Shown here: one piece after another, positions 6,404-14,232 of the stretch
Layout of the letters: every line of letters begins with the position of its first letter
Position numbering within the stretch: position 1 is the stretch's first letter
Source: Nitrospirota bacterium
GTDB taxonomy: Bacteria; Nitrospirota; Thermodesulfovibrionia; UBA6902; BMS3Bbin08
DNA: 21,635 nt
Reading direction: 5' to 3'
NCBI GenBank assembly: GCA_030637135.1
Contig: DAOVVO010000007.1
Coordinates: 1-21,635 of the forward strand
Program-made: the position numbers and the translations under genes
The notes under the pieces: generated by a model
Told to the model about the DNA's origin: nothing
Database searches by the model: none
The model's input: the letters and a program-made list of their open reading frames with translations, nothing else

Positions 6404-9118
6404 GTGAAAAAGGGAATTGTTTTCATAGCACCTCATGGTGCACGGAATAAAAAAATCGCTGTATTTGAGGAAATTGTTTCACAGTGTCCCGGAAGTGATT
6501 ATTCCTCGGTTTTGTATATTACCCCTTCCACATTCAGCCAGGCAGAGACACGAAGACAATTTTTTTCTTATCTCAAAACCCGCCATCAGAAAAAGGTCTA
6601 TATCCCCTTTCAGTCCTTTACATTAGCGAGTTTCTGCACTAATCTTTTTGAAACTCATGGCAGGGAAGATATTGTTTCAGACCGTGCAGCACCGATGATT
6701 CTCTGTGAAATCCTCGATGAAAAAAGTATTGGTTATGCGCGACTGCTGTCAGACCTTCTCGGTAGCATCAGGCACTATATAGTGGAGAAAGACCTTTCTC
6801 AAATAAAAGAGGACATTAGAACACTTATTTTTGAAGAAAAAACAGCACGACAAGCTGAAAAAGCGATAGGACTTATTAAAGCTTACGAAAACAAACTTCA
6901 AGAGAAAGGGCTGATTGATTTTGAACATGCTGTTAAAAAAAGCCTCTCTTTCATAGAAAAATTTGAAAATCCTTCGGTTCTGGTGCTCGATGATTTTTTT
7001 GATCCCACACCACTTGAAGTGGCAGTACTTGAAACGCTTATTAAAAAGTCAGAAACGGCATACGTGCTGGTTGAGGAAAGTGCAGAATTTTCAAAACACT
7101 TTGAATCTTGTAGTGCCGGGATTGAGAAAAAGAGGCTAAAACCTTCTTATAGGAGGAAAATAGCAGGGTATTTTCTTTATCCCTCAATGGAAGATGAGGT
7201 TGAAGGTATCGCCCGTGGTGTAAAAGCCCGTATCCTTGAAGGTGTAAGACCATGCGAAATTGTTGTATCTTTTCCAGAATTTCAGAAATATCTCCCTATG
7301 CTGAAGAGGGTTTTCCAAAAGCACGGTATCCCAATTGATATTGCAGAATACGATATATCTCATACAAAGCCGTTTATAGCCCTGGAAGAGATGGTAACAT
7401 GCATTGAAGATGATTATCCGAGAAATGAGTTTCTTTCTTTTTTGACATCTCCGCATTTCCCCGGGATTCCCAAAATTCTCAAGGAATGGGCAGCGTTTTT
7501 CTCAAACAGGGCAGGAATTGTCAAGGGCAGACAGGCATGGCTTTCCACTAAAGAAACCGTGCTGAACTCTACTGATGAAGAAATTTTCAAAGAAGTTATG
7601 AAGGCCCTCGATGACTTTCAAAGAGGAATAAATAACATTATTCATACCCTTGATAAACTCAAGGAGGCGCACAATCTTCCTCTCTTTGTGGATGAACTGG
7701 AAACGGTGTTAGATTCACTTGGATTTTTTGACTTTTTCGAAGAGCCCATGCCGTTTTCATATAACCATGATGTTTCCAAAGGGATTGAAGGCCTGTTCTC
7801 TGAATTAAGATACTTTGCCGGGCTTTTTTGTTCTGATACCACAGGGGTTGACAGGGCAGGATATTACCTCAGGCATTTGTTTACGTGTTTGAAAGGCAGG
7901 GATGAAAACATAAACGGTGTTCGGGTTGTGCCCTTTGAACTGGCGGTGATACTTGAATCAAGGGCGCTGTTCTTTGGCGGAATGATTGAGGGTGATTTGC
8001 CTTCCAGACCTGGTATTGACCCTCTCCTGCCCGAGAATGTGAAAAAGGCCCTGGGAATTCCTTTTCTTGAGTATTATTTAAGGAGGCAAAAACGATATTT
8101 TGAGAGACTTATTCATGCCTCATCTGACGACCCGTATTTTTCTTGTCCTGCAGCTGAAGGGGACAAGGTGTTTCTTCCGTCTCCTTTTCTTGACTGGGAA
8201 TTAAAACTTCTCCCACCTGAGTTGAATATCTTTACAGAAGAAGAAATACTGGTAAGAAAAGGAGCATTTAAACAAAGAGAATTCTCTCAAGTACTCTGGG
8301 ATGGGAAGCTATCTCTTGATAGGCATGTAAGAAAGATCCTCATGAATAAATTCGGACCTAAAAAATTTTTCAGCGTTACGCGCTTAGATGCGTACAGGCA
8401 GTGTCCACTGAGGTTCTATATTGAGAAATTTCTCTGTCTTGAGATTGAGAAACCGCCTGCATTTGAAGTGGAGGCAAGGCTCTGGGGAAGACTTGCACAT
8501 AAAATCATGGAATATCTGGTGAAAGACAAAAGTGCCGCTTTGGAAACTCTGAATGAACGGCTTTTTCAAGCTCTCGAAAAAAGCCTTAGTGAGTTCCCGA
8601 TAGGAGATTTCTGGTCAAGTATTGCGCAGGAGATATTCCTGAGACTTCTGCCTATGCTCATAGAGCAGGAAACTGAGATAAGGATACAGGGATTCAGGCC
8701 TTACATGGTTGAAAAGACCCTGAAAGCCACTGTTCATAGGCTTAAGTTAAAAGGAAAAATAGACAGGATAGACCGCAGAACCTCAAACTTCGAACCCCGG
8801 ACTCCACACGCTGTCATACTTCTTGATTACAAAACTGGATCTTTTAACAAAGACAGCCTTCAACTGCCTCTTTATGCCTGTATGTGGCAAGAAGAATATA
8901 GTGATCCGGTCGAAAAAACAGGTTTTTATTCTTTAAAAAGTGGCTCAGTGGACTGGCATCCAAAAAAATCAAGTATGGAAGCATTCATACAGGATGCACT
9001 GAAAGATGCAGAAAGGATTGTGCAGGAAATAAGGAAAGGAATATTTATACCTTCTCCTTCTAAGGACACCGAATGCAGATACTGTTATCACGCTGATTTA
9101 TGTAAGGCAGCGAAATAG
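6404..9118 (+). CDS. addB: AddB-like PD-(D/E)XK nuclease / inactivated helicase subunit
   Basis: A large protein (904 residues from the GTG at 6404) resembling the AddB/RexB subunit of the AddAB helicase-nuclease that processes double-strand DNA ends for recombination. The N-terminal part looks like a degenerate UvrD-type helicase: the Walker A position reads IAPHGARNKK, without GxGKT. The C-terminal quarter has a RecB-type nuclease with GKIDRID and DYKTG (D808, K810). Cysteines C667 (in CPLRFYIEKF) and C891-x2-C894-x5-C900 match the iron-sulfur cluster of AddB nucleases. The addA-like gene follows 31 bases later. The start is uncertain: the frame is open from a TTG at 6338, with another TTG at 6392, and none has a well-placed ribosome-binding site. 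I chose GTG 6404 because conserved-looking sequence (KKGIVFIAPHG) begins there. Confidence 0.82.
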   Translation: MKKGIVFIAPHGARNKKIAVFEEIVSQCPGSDYSSVLYITPSTFSQAETRRQFFSYLKTRHQKKVYIPFQSFTLASFCTNLFETHGREDIVSDRAAPMILCEILDEKSIGYARLLSDLLGSIRHYIVEKDLSQIKEDIRTLIFEEKTARQAEKAIGLIKAYENKLQEKGLIDFEHAVKKSLSFIEKFENPSVLVLDDFFDPTPLEVAVLETLIKKSETAYVLVEESAEFSKHFESCSAGIEKKRLKPSYRRKIAGYFLYPSMEDEVEGIARGVKARILEGVRPCEIVVSFPEFQKYLPMLKRVFQKHGIPIDIAEYDISHTKPFIALEEMVTCIEDDYPRNEFLSFLTSPHFPGIPKILKEWAAFFSNRAGIVKGRQAWLSTKETVLNSTDEEIFKEVMKALDDFQRGINNIIHTLDKLKEAHNLPLFVDELETVLDSLGFFDFFEEPMPFSYNHDVSKGIEGLFSELRYFAGLFCSDTTGVDRAGYYLRHLFTCLKGRDENINGVRVVPFELAVILESRALFFGGMIEGDLPSRPGIDPLLPENVKKALGIPFLEYYLRRQKRYFERLIHASSDDPYFSCPAAEGDKVFLPSPFLDWELKLLPPELNIFTEEEILVRKGAFKQREFSQVLWDGKLSLDRHVRKILMNKFGPKKFFSVTRLDAYRQCPLRFYIEKFLCLEIEKPPAFEVEARLWGRLAHKIMEYLVKDKSAALETLNERLFQALEKSLSEFPIGDFWSSIAQEIFLRLLPMLIEQETEIRIQGFRPYMVEKTLKATVHRLKLKGKIDRIDRRTSNFEPRTPHAVILLDYKTGSFNKDSLQLPLYACMWQEEYSDPVEKTGFYSLKSGSVDWHPKKSSMEAFIQDALKDAERIVQEIRKGIFIPSPSKDTECRYCYHADLCKAAK

Positions 9119-9149
9119 CTATAAATTCAAAAACAGTAATGAAGAAGCC

Positions 9150-12100
9150 ATGAACAAGTATCTTGATGTAAGCAAAAGCGTGGTCATTTCATCGCCGGCA
9201 GGTTCAGGCAAGACAGAGAAACTTGCAAGGCGATATATCGCTCTCCTGAAATCAGGAGTAGAGGCAGAGAGGATTCTTGCTATTACCTTTACTGATAAGG
9301 CTGCTGCTGAAATGAAACAGAGGATTTTAAAAATTCTCAGGGAAGAGGATGATATTTTATTTCATAAACTTCTCCAGAAAATGCCCCTCATGAGAGTTTC
9401 AACTATACATTCTTTTTGCGGTACCTTGATAAGACGGTTTTCTTTTGAGGCTTCAATAGATCCTAATTACACGATAGAAGATGCAATCGATTCGCGAATT
9501 GCTTGGGGGGAAATTCTTTATGAAATACTGATGGAGGCAGGCAAAGAAAAGGAAGGAAAAAACCTTTTACTTCAGTCCATTAGTGAAAGAGGATTCAGAG
9601 GGCTCGAGAACCTGAAGGCGACAATAAACAATCTCTTTGAAAAAATGCCTTTTTCCGTTGAGGCTACAATACCCGTGTTCTCATTCCCTGCTCGTCTTCG
9701 TTCACTGAGAGAGGAGCTTGGAAAATGGCCAGGTGCAAGCGAGGCTATACAGGACTATGAAGAGCTGTTTGAAAACAATACTTTTAACAGGCTTGTTTCT
9801 GCCGAACGTCATTTCTTGACAGGGAATAAAACGCCGAGAGTAAAAGTGCCCGCACAGCTCAAAGATATTGCTGACTATAAGGACTGGGCGTTTAACATGT
9901 TTTTATACTGGAAGCATAAAAATATCGAGGAATTTACAAGAAGGGCTGAGAGGATAAGGGAAATCTTTAAAAAATGTTTTCTCAGATATAGCAATAAGAA
10001 AGTAGTTAATGGAACGCTCGATTTCAGTGACCTTGAATATATTGCATATAAGCTTCTCACGGAGAATCTTGATTGGGCAAATATCCTCTTTGCATTTGAT
10101 GAGAAGACAGACCATATCCTTGTTGATGAGTTTCAGGATACGAATTCGTTTCAGTGGGCAATCATTGACAAGTTGACAGAGGAATGGAGGTCGGGTCTTG
10201 GAGCGAAAAGAGAAGAAGGCATACGTCCTACCATATTTCTTGTCGGAGATGAAAAACAATCCATATATTATTTCAGAGGTGCCAATGTAGAAATATTTCA
10301 GAATGCAAAAGAAAAATTAAAGGGCTGGCTCGGGAATGAATTCCATTACGAGGAAGCACGAGAAAATTTCAGGAGCCTTCCGGCTGTAGTAGATTTTACT
10401 AACCATGTTTTCTCACGAATAATGAAGACCGGAGAAACTGCGCAGTCATGGATGACGCGATACAGTCAATTTGAGGCGTGCAGGAAAGATACACAGGGTG
10501 CTGGAAAAGTAGAGATTATTCTTCTTGAAGAAGATGAAGAGTCTATGGCGGAGCTCAGAAAGCGGGAAGCTAACCTCATTGCAAAGAGGATACAGGGTTT
10601 TGTCAATGATTTTCAGATAACAGACAGGTCCGCATCTGATAACTCCGGAGCCTTATCTCGGAAAAGACCCTGTAAGTATATGGATATAGCGCTCCTTCTC
10701 AGAAAAAGGACACATCTTAAGATATATGAAGAGGTATTGAGACAGTACGGCATCCCGTTTGTTGTTGTTAAAGGCGTAGGTTTTTATCAGGAGCCCGAGG
10801 TAGCAATACTCAGGTCATTCATATATTTTCTTTCAAATCCGAAGGATGACTACAGCGTTTATACCCTCTTAAAGAGTCCGTTTTTCTCAGTTGATGAGGG
10901 TGTGATTATCAAGGCAATGGAATGTGAGGGGGTCGGTTTCCTTTCAAAGTTAAAAAACAGTGGTCTGGCAGTGAAGGCGGTGACATGTCTTGAGGAATGG
11001 TTATCCCAGGTTGCATATACTTCAGTCTCCCAATTAATAGAAAATGCCCTTGTACAGACAGAGGCATGGGAGTATTTTTATGAAGCTCAAAAAAGGTCAA
11101 ATGTTAAGAAATTTATAAGGATTATAGAGGACCTGGAAGCACAGGGGAAATCACTGTTTAAAATAAGGGATTTCCTTGAGCGGACACATATCAAACCAGA
11201 GGAACCAAAGGCTAACGTGAATACAGAGGGCATGGACGCTGTCAGGATAATGACTATTCATGCAGCGAAAGGACTCGAGTTTCCGTTAGTTTTCTTGCCG
11301 GGGCTTGATGAAAAATTTATGACAAAAACACATGAGAACCTTATATACGAGGTGGACGGAAACCTCTTTTTAAAATACATACCGGAGTCGTCAATCCGTA
11401 AACAGGACGAAGATTTTTCTCAACACCTGAAAAAGGAGGAAGAAGAACAAAAACGTCTTTTTTACGTGGCAGTAACAAGGGCAGAGGAAGCCCTTGTTCT
11501 TATAGGACAATGGAGTGAACATAATAAGAGTTTTTTGGGTTTTCTCAAGGAAGGGCTTGGACTCGAAAAAACTGAAACGGGCTCCATTATATCATTCTTG
11601 ATTAATGAGGATATTCAGGGGCTGTCATTACTGTCAGAGGAACAGGTGGATGCACTCTCTCGAAAGGCATTGAAACCAAAAACCCCGGAAACACCGTCGT
11701 ATCCTGCAGAGGTTGTCCCGATAGGAATAAGAGAAGTGGCACAGTGGAAGGCTGTTACTGAGGTTGTGAATATAAAACGTCAGCACGGAAAGGACTGGGT
11801 GATTCTCGGCGATGTTATTCACAGGCTCTTTGAAGGCATATCAAAAAAAATTATCCCGGAACAGGATATAAAAGAAAGGGCAGGAAAATTCCTTGTATCA
11901 AAGGGAATTGTAGGAATGCAGAAAGAGAGGCTTTTATCAATAATTGAAAAAGATATTACACTCCTCAGGGAAAAAAGAATCTGGCATGATATCATTCTCC
12001 CGAGGGAGAACTCTTTTTCAGAGCTCCCGTTTATTTTTGAAACAGAAAAAACTGTCTATACCGGTAGGATAGACAGGGTGATAAAAGAAAATGGTATGTA

Positions 12101-12278
12101 TAAAGTTTATGATTATAAGACATTCCCTGTAGATAAAAAAGAAATAGCATATCTTTTAAAAGGATATTCATTTCAGCTTGGTATTTATAAACAGGCAGTT
12201 GAAAAACTCTTCAAGGTAAAAGGGGCAAAATCCTTCATCGTCTTTACTCATAGAGGAGAGATGAGAGAGGTTCCTTAA
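9150..12278 (+). CDS. addA: AddA-like UvrD/RecB-family helicase-nuclease
   Basis: A 1042-residue superfamily I helicase with a C-terminal nuclease, matching AddA/RecB. Helicase motifs in order are Walker A SPAGSGKT (15-22), TFTDKAAAEMKQRI, motif II DEFQD (326-330), motif III VGDEKQS (365-371), VRIMTIHAAKGLEFP (from 698) and motif VI RLFYVAVTRAEEAL (769-782). The nuclease domain shows GDVIHRLFEG, GRIDRV with D975, and YDYKT with D988 and K990, so both the motor and the nuclease look active. With the AddB-like partner it would unwind and resect DNA ends in the cytoplasm. The ATG at 9150 puts Walker A at the usual distance from the start. The protein is somewhat shorter than typical AddA (about 1200), but no motif is missing. 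Confidence 0.93.
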   Translation: MNKYLDVSKSVVISSPAGSGKTEKLARRYIALLKSGVEAERILAITFTDKAAAEMKQRILKILREEDDILFHKLLQKMPLMRVSTIHSFCGTLIRRFSFEASIDPNYTIEDAIDSRIAWGEILYEILMEAGKEKEGKNLLLQSISERGFRGLENLKATINNLFEKMPFSVEATIPVFSFPARLRSLREELGKWPGASEAIQDYEELFENNTFNRLVSAERHFLTGNKTPRVKVPAQLKDIADYKDWAFNMFLYWKHKNIEEFTRRAERIREIFKKCFLRYSNKKVVNGTLDFSDLEYIAYKLLTENLDWANILFAFDEKTDHILVDEFQDTNSFQWAIIDKLTEEWRSGLGAKREEGIRPTIFLVGDEKQSIYYFRGANVEIFQNAKEKLKGWLGNEFHYEEARENFRSLPAVVDFTNHVFSRIMKTGETAQSWMTRYSQFEACRKDTQGAGKVEIILLEEDEESMAELRKREANLIAKRIQGFVNDFQITDRSASDNSGALSRKRPCKYMDIALLLRKRTHLKIYEEVLRQYGIPFVVVKGVGFYQEPEVAILRSFIYFLSNPKDDYSVYTLLKSPFFSVDEGVIIKAMECEGVGFLSKLKNSGLAVKAVTCLEEWLSQVAYTSVSQLIENALVQTEAWEYFYEAQKRSNVKKFIRIIEDLEAQGKSLFKIRDFLERTHIKPEEPKANVNTEGMDAVRIMTIHAAKGLEFPLVFLPGLDEKFMTKTHENLIYEVDGNLFLKYIPESSIRKQDEDFSQHLKKEEEEQKRLFYVAVTRAEEALVLIGQWSEHNKSFLGFLKEGLGLEKTETGSIISFLINEDIQGLSLLSEEQVDALSRKALKPKTPETPSYPAEVVPIGIREVAQWKAVTEVVNIKRQHGKDWVILGDVIHRLFEGISKKIIPEQDIKERAGKFLVSKGIVGMQKERLLSIIEKDITLLREKRIWHDIILPRENSFSELPFIFETEKTVYTGRIDRVIKENGMYKVYDYKTFPVDKKEIAYLLKGYSFQLGIYKQAVEKLFKVKGAKSFIVFTHRGEMREVP

Positions 12279-12288
12279 GGGGAGATAG

Positions 12289-12636
12289 ATGAAGGTGATG
12301 AAAAAGGTTGTGCGCGGGATGTGGCTTTTACCTCTGGTCAGCGGAGGGATTGTTCTCGGATGTCTGGTTTACTGTCGTTTCTGGTGGACACCGATACCCA
12401 TGGGTCTCACGGACCCGGACACAAGTTTTATCTGCTGGCTCTTCTGCAGCACTATGAATCCTCTTTGGTTTAACGTGGGGGTACTATTTTCTTCAGCTTC
12501 CTTTTTGGGTGGGATTATGATGAGATACAATAAACAGGGGGCAAGGCTGATAACATTAATAGGGGGCATTCTAATTATTCCGACAGGACTAATAAATCTT
12601 ATCCCGTATTTTTACTACAAAAACTCAGTCCATTGA
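12289..12636 (+). CDS. Small integral membrane protein, unknown function
   Basis: A 115-residue protein with three hydrophobic segments: about 11-31 (MWLLPLVSGGIVLGCLVYC), 60-78 (FNVGVLFSSASFLGGIM) and 84-108 (ARLITLIGGILIIPTGLINLIPYF). Between the first two there is a tryptophan- and cysteine-containing loop (CRFWWTPIPMG, ICWLFCSTMNPLWF). The family is not recognised. It starts 10 bases after the addA stop with a GGGGAG ribosome-binding site 4 bases before the ATG, so it is the last gene of the addB-addA transcript. A second ATG at 12298 is possible but less well spaced. Nothing links it functionally to DNA repair beyond position. Confidence 0.75.
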   Translation: MKVMKKVVRGMWLLPLVSGGIVLGCLVYCRFWWTPIPMGLTDPDTSFICWLFCSTMNPLWFNVGVLFSSASFLGGIMMRYNKQGARLITLIGGILIIPTGLINLIPYFYYKNSVH

Positions 12637-12654
12637 GGAGGTTATGACCCCTCA
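12634..12654 (+). terminator. Weak hairpin over the stop codon of the membrane-protein gene
   Basis: TGAGG-A-GGT pairs with ACCCCTCA (one bulged A, loop TATG), beginning at the TGA stop. There is no T-run after it, so if it acts as a terminator it is a weak or factor-dependent one. Confidence 0.25.
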
Positions 12655-12743
12655 ACAGTACACATGAAATTCAAAACCCGATGTACAAAAAATTCTCATG
12701 GCGAGCAACAGGACAATAATCTTTTAATCCTGAAAATTTATGG

Positions 12744-12749
12744 TATTAT
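12744..12749 (+). promoter_or_regulatory. Candidate -10 box for rpiB
   Basis: TATTAT lies 44 bases before the rpiB ATG, in the 156-base gap after the membrane-protein gene. The -35 position (about 12721-12726, CTTTTA) matches poorly, so the call rests on the -10 box and the position. Confidence 0.3.
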
Positions 12750-12792
12750 GTCTCTTAAAGGGCGAAAGACAAGACGTCATTGAGGGGGTAAT

Positions 12793-13230
12793 ATGCCGAT
12801 GCCAAACATAGCCATTGCCTCTGATCACGCAGGGTATAGGTATAAGGAAGGGATTAAAGAGTTTCTGGTTTCTAAAGGATATCATATCAAAGATTTTGGC
12901 ACGAATTCTGAAGACCCTGTAGACTACCCTGAATATATAAGACCCGCAGCTCTCGCAGTAGCACGGGGAGATTGTAACGGGGGTATTATCCTTGGGGGGT
13001 CAGGAAACGGGGAAGCCATAGTGGCAAATAAAGTGAAGGGAATAAGATGTGCTGTATGCTGGAATAAAGAATCAGCACGTCTTGCCAGAGAACATAACGA
13101 CGCAAATGTAATATCACTTGGACAGAGGATGATGAGCCTTGATACAGCCCTCGAGATTGTTGACGTGTGGCTGAACGCGCACTTTGAGGGCGGGCGCCAC
13201 GAAAGAAGGATTAAACAGATTGAGTCGTGA
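12793..13230 (+). CDS. rpiB: Ribose-5-phosphate isomerase B (RpiB/LacAB family)
   Basis: A 145-residue RpiB that interconverts ribose 5-phosphate and ribulose 5-phosphate in the pentose phosphate pathway. It has the SDHAG motif (10-14), the DYPEYIRPAALAVARG segment and GGSGNGEAIVANKVKGIRCA, followed by ARLAREHNDANVISLG. At the place where the E. coli-type enzyme has its catalytic cysteine (CGTG), this protein has GGSG, with glutamate E74 in GNGE. That is the mycobacterial/actinobacterial pattern, in which Glu is the base. An AGGGGG ribosome-binding site precedes two possible starts, ATG 12793 (spacing 4) and ATG 12799 (spacing 10); the second would give MPNIAIASDHAG. Activity on allose 6-phosphate or galactose 6-phosphate cannot be excluded from sequence. 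The gene is monocistronic and converges on the next one. Confidence 0.95.
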   Translation: MPMPNIAIASDHAGYRYKEGIKEFLVSKGYHIKDFGTNSEDPVDYPEYIRPAALAVARGDCNGGIILGGSGNGEAIVANKVKGIRCAVCWNKESARLAREHNDANVISLGQRMMSLDTALEIVDVWLNAHFEGGRHERRIKQIES

Positions 13231-13251
13231 AGAGTACTTTACCCTTTAGAA

Positions 13252-13581
13252 TTAAGGCTCCTTAAGCTTCACAAAGAGCAGTTTGCTTGCCCGTCCGATC
13301 CTGGGATTTCTTCCGATTGTATGTGAATGAAGGTCATAATCAAATTCCTCTGTTTCGTAGTCCTCGGGATTAAGGGACAGTGCTTTGTCTATATCGCCCC
13401 TGCACGCAAAGGTCAGGCCGTTCAGGAATATTTCTCCAAGATTATGACCTGTACGGTCAAGAACATATACAGCTTTACACCTGCATATACCACCTGTTAA
13501 TTCCAGAGCCCCTATGTTGAGATCAACGGGCCCTGCTAGAAAATTATCGCAGAATGGACATTGCAGAGGTTTTCTTCTCAT
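13252..13581 (-). CDS. Hypothetical Cys-rich, probably zinc-binding protein
   Basis: A 109-residue soluble protein. It opens with MRRKPLQCPFCDNFL and then GGICRCKAVYVLDRTGHNLGE. The C-x2-C and C-x-C pairs (C8, C11, C33, C35) look like a zinc ribbon, followed by a conserved-looking LDRTGHNLG stretch and LTFACRGDIDKALSLNPEDYE. A named family is not recognised, though the layout resembles small uncharacterised proteins of anaerobic bacteria. It converges with rpiB, the two stops being 21 bases apart. The ATG at 13579-13581 puts the cysteine pair at the N-terminus. Function unknown. Confidence 0.75.
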   Translation of the reverse strand: MRRKPLQCPFCDNFLAGPVDLNIGALELTGGICRCKAVYVLDRTGHNLGEIFLNGLTFACRGDIDKALSLNPEDYETEEFDYDLHSHTIGRNPRIGRASKLLFVKLKEP

Positions 13582-13654
13582 ATAACATTTTAGTTACTGA
13601 TTCTGAAGAGAAGCACACAATTATTGGCTCCTGCATAATTATGTCCGCCTTTTC

Positions 13655-13766
13655 GTCATTCCCGCAGGTCTCAAGCGGGAATCCAGGTCTTAAGTGTTTA
13701 TCTCTGGATTCCCCGATCCCGGTGCGGGTCTCCGCTTAGGGTCGCTTCGACAAGTCGGGGAATGAC
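13655..13766. repeat. GTCATTCCCGC...GGGGAATGAC intergenic repeat element
   Basis: The ends GTCATTCCCG and GGGGAATGAC are imperfect inverted copies. Inside, GGGAATCCAG (13677-13686) and CTGGATTCCC (13704-13713) form a perfect 10-bp inverted repeat. This resembles the widespread CGTCATTCCCGCGAAAGCGGG-type intergenic repeats of many bacteria, which can behave as REP or miniature mobile elements. Only one copy is in the window. The right half (GCGGGTCTCCGCTTAGGGTC) adds a further small stem. Confidence 0.65.
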
Positions 13767-13820
13767 AAATTAACTATAGATAGGACATTATTTTATAGGC
13801 ATCAATAGTCATAATAAAAA

Positions 13821-13860
13821 TGCAGATGACGGATGTACATACATTGAGCGGTCATCTGCA
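13821..13860. repeat. Perfect 10-bp inverted repeat upstream of the DUF3553-like gene
   Basis: TGCAGATGAC (13821-13830) and GTCATCTGCA (13851-13860) are exact inverse copies separated by 20 bases that include the small palindrome ATGTACAT. No T-run follows on either side. It could be an operator, a cruciform or a small-element end; the sequence does not decide. Confidence 0.45.
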
Positions 13861-13927
13861 CTTATAAACATAATATTATACTATAAATCTACATAAATTT
13901 ATACTTTTTTATTAAGAAAATTTATCT

Positions 13928-13933
13928 TATAAT
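13928..13933 (+). promoter_or_regulatory. TATAAT box placed for leaderless transcription
   Basis: A perfect TATAAT ends six bases before the ATG at 13940, and the bases between (TTAAAA) contain no ribosome-binding site. A transcript starting about seven bases after the box would begin at the ATG itself. The -35 region is only T-rich (about 13905-13910). Confidence 0.4.
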
Positions 13934-13939
13934 TTAAAA

Positions 13940-14158
13940 ATGAGGAAGAGATTATATCTCAGGGTCGGAGATAAAGTAACGCACCTCAAATATACAATAT
14001 GGGGTGACGGTGAAGTTGTTGAAGAGAAACATTCAACGCTCTCAGGTGGTTTTTGTTTTGTAAGAGTTTTATTCGAAGATGGCAATGAGAGGTCGTTTAT
14101 TAATGATATGGACCATGAATGTTGCTGCTTTTATTCGGGGATAAGAATCCTCTACTGA
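13940..14158 (+). CDS. DUF3553-like small protein
   Basis: A 72-residue protein with an RVGDKVTHLKYTIWGDGEVVE opening, then GGFCFVRVLFEDGNERSFI and the ending NDMDHECCCFYSGIRIL. The GD-V-H-WG-G-V pattern is the one seen in DUF3553, a small SH3- or Tudor-like fold also found at the C-terminus of UvrD/PcrA helicases. I infer a small beta-barrel binding protein, but the partner is unknown. Three consecutive cysteines (CCC) near the end are unusual. There is no ribosome-binding site, and a TATAAT box ends six bases before the ATG, so the mRNA may be leaderless. The gene is alone, between a repeat-rich gap and the convergent hisF. Confidence 0.7.
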   Translation: MRKRLYLRVGDKVTHLKYTIWGDGEVVEEKHSTLSGGFCFVRVLFEDGNERSFINDMDHECCCFYSGIRILY

Positions 14159-14193
14159 AAATAAAAAATGTCTCGCTTCTAGAATTAATAGTA

Positions 14194-14213
14194 TCCCACC
14201 TCGTAGGTGGGAC
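14194..14213. repeat. Left hairpin flanking hisF
   Basis: TCCCACCT-CGT-AGGTGGGA, an 8-bp perfect stem with a three-base loop, followed by C. The same 20 bases occur at 15019-15038, on the other side of hisF. It lies between the convergent DUF3553-like gene and hisF and may serve as a bidirectional terminator. Confidence 0.7.
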
Positions 14214-14232
14214 AGTCCCCACATCCGCAATC

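Larger units (their letters stand above)
13582..13939. other. Intergenic region with a GTCATTCCCGC element, a palindrome and a promoter
   Basis: No gene is seen in 358 bases. In order it holds the GTCATTCCCGC...GGGGAATGAC repeat (13655-13766), a 10-bp inverted repeat (13821-13860) and an AT-rich stretch ending in a TATAAT box right before the gene at 13940. A short frame at 13554-13739 only reads through the repeat and is not a gene. Confidence 0.6.

Noticed and set aside
13554..13739. Plus-strand frame of 61 codons across the intergenic repeat
   Set aside because: It overlaps the start of the Cys-rich gene and the repeat element and has no protein-like character.
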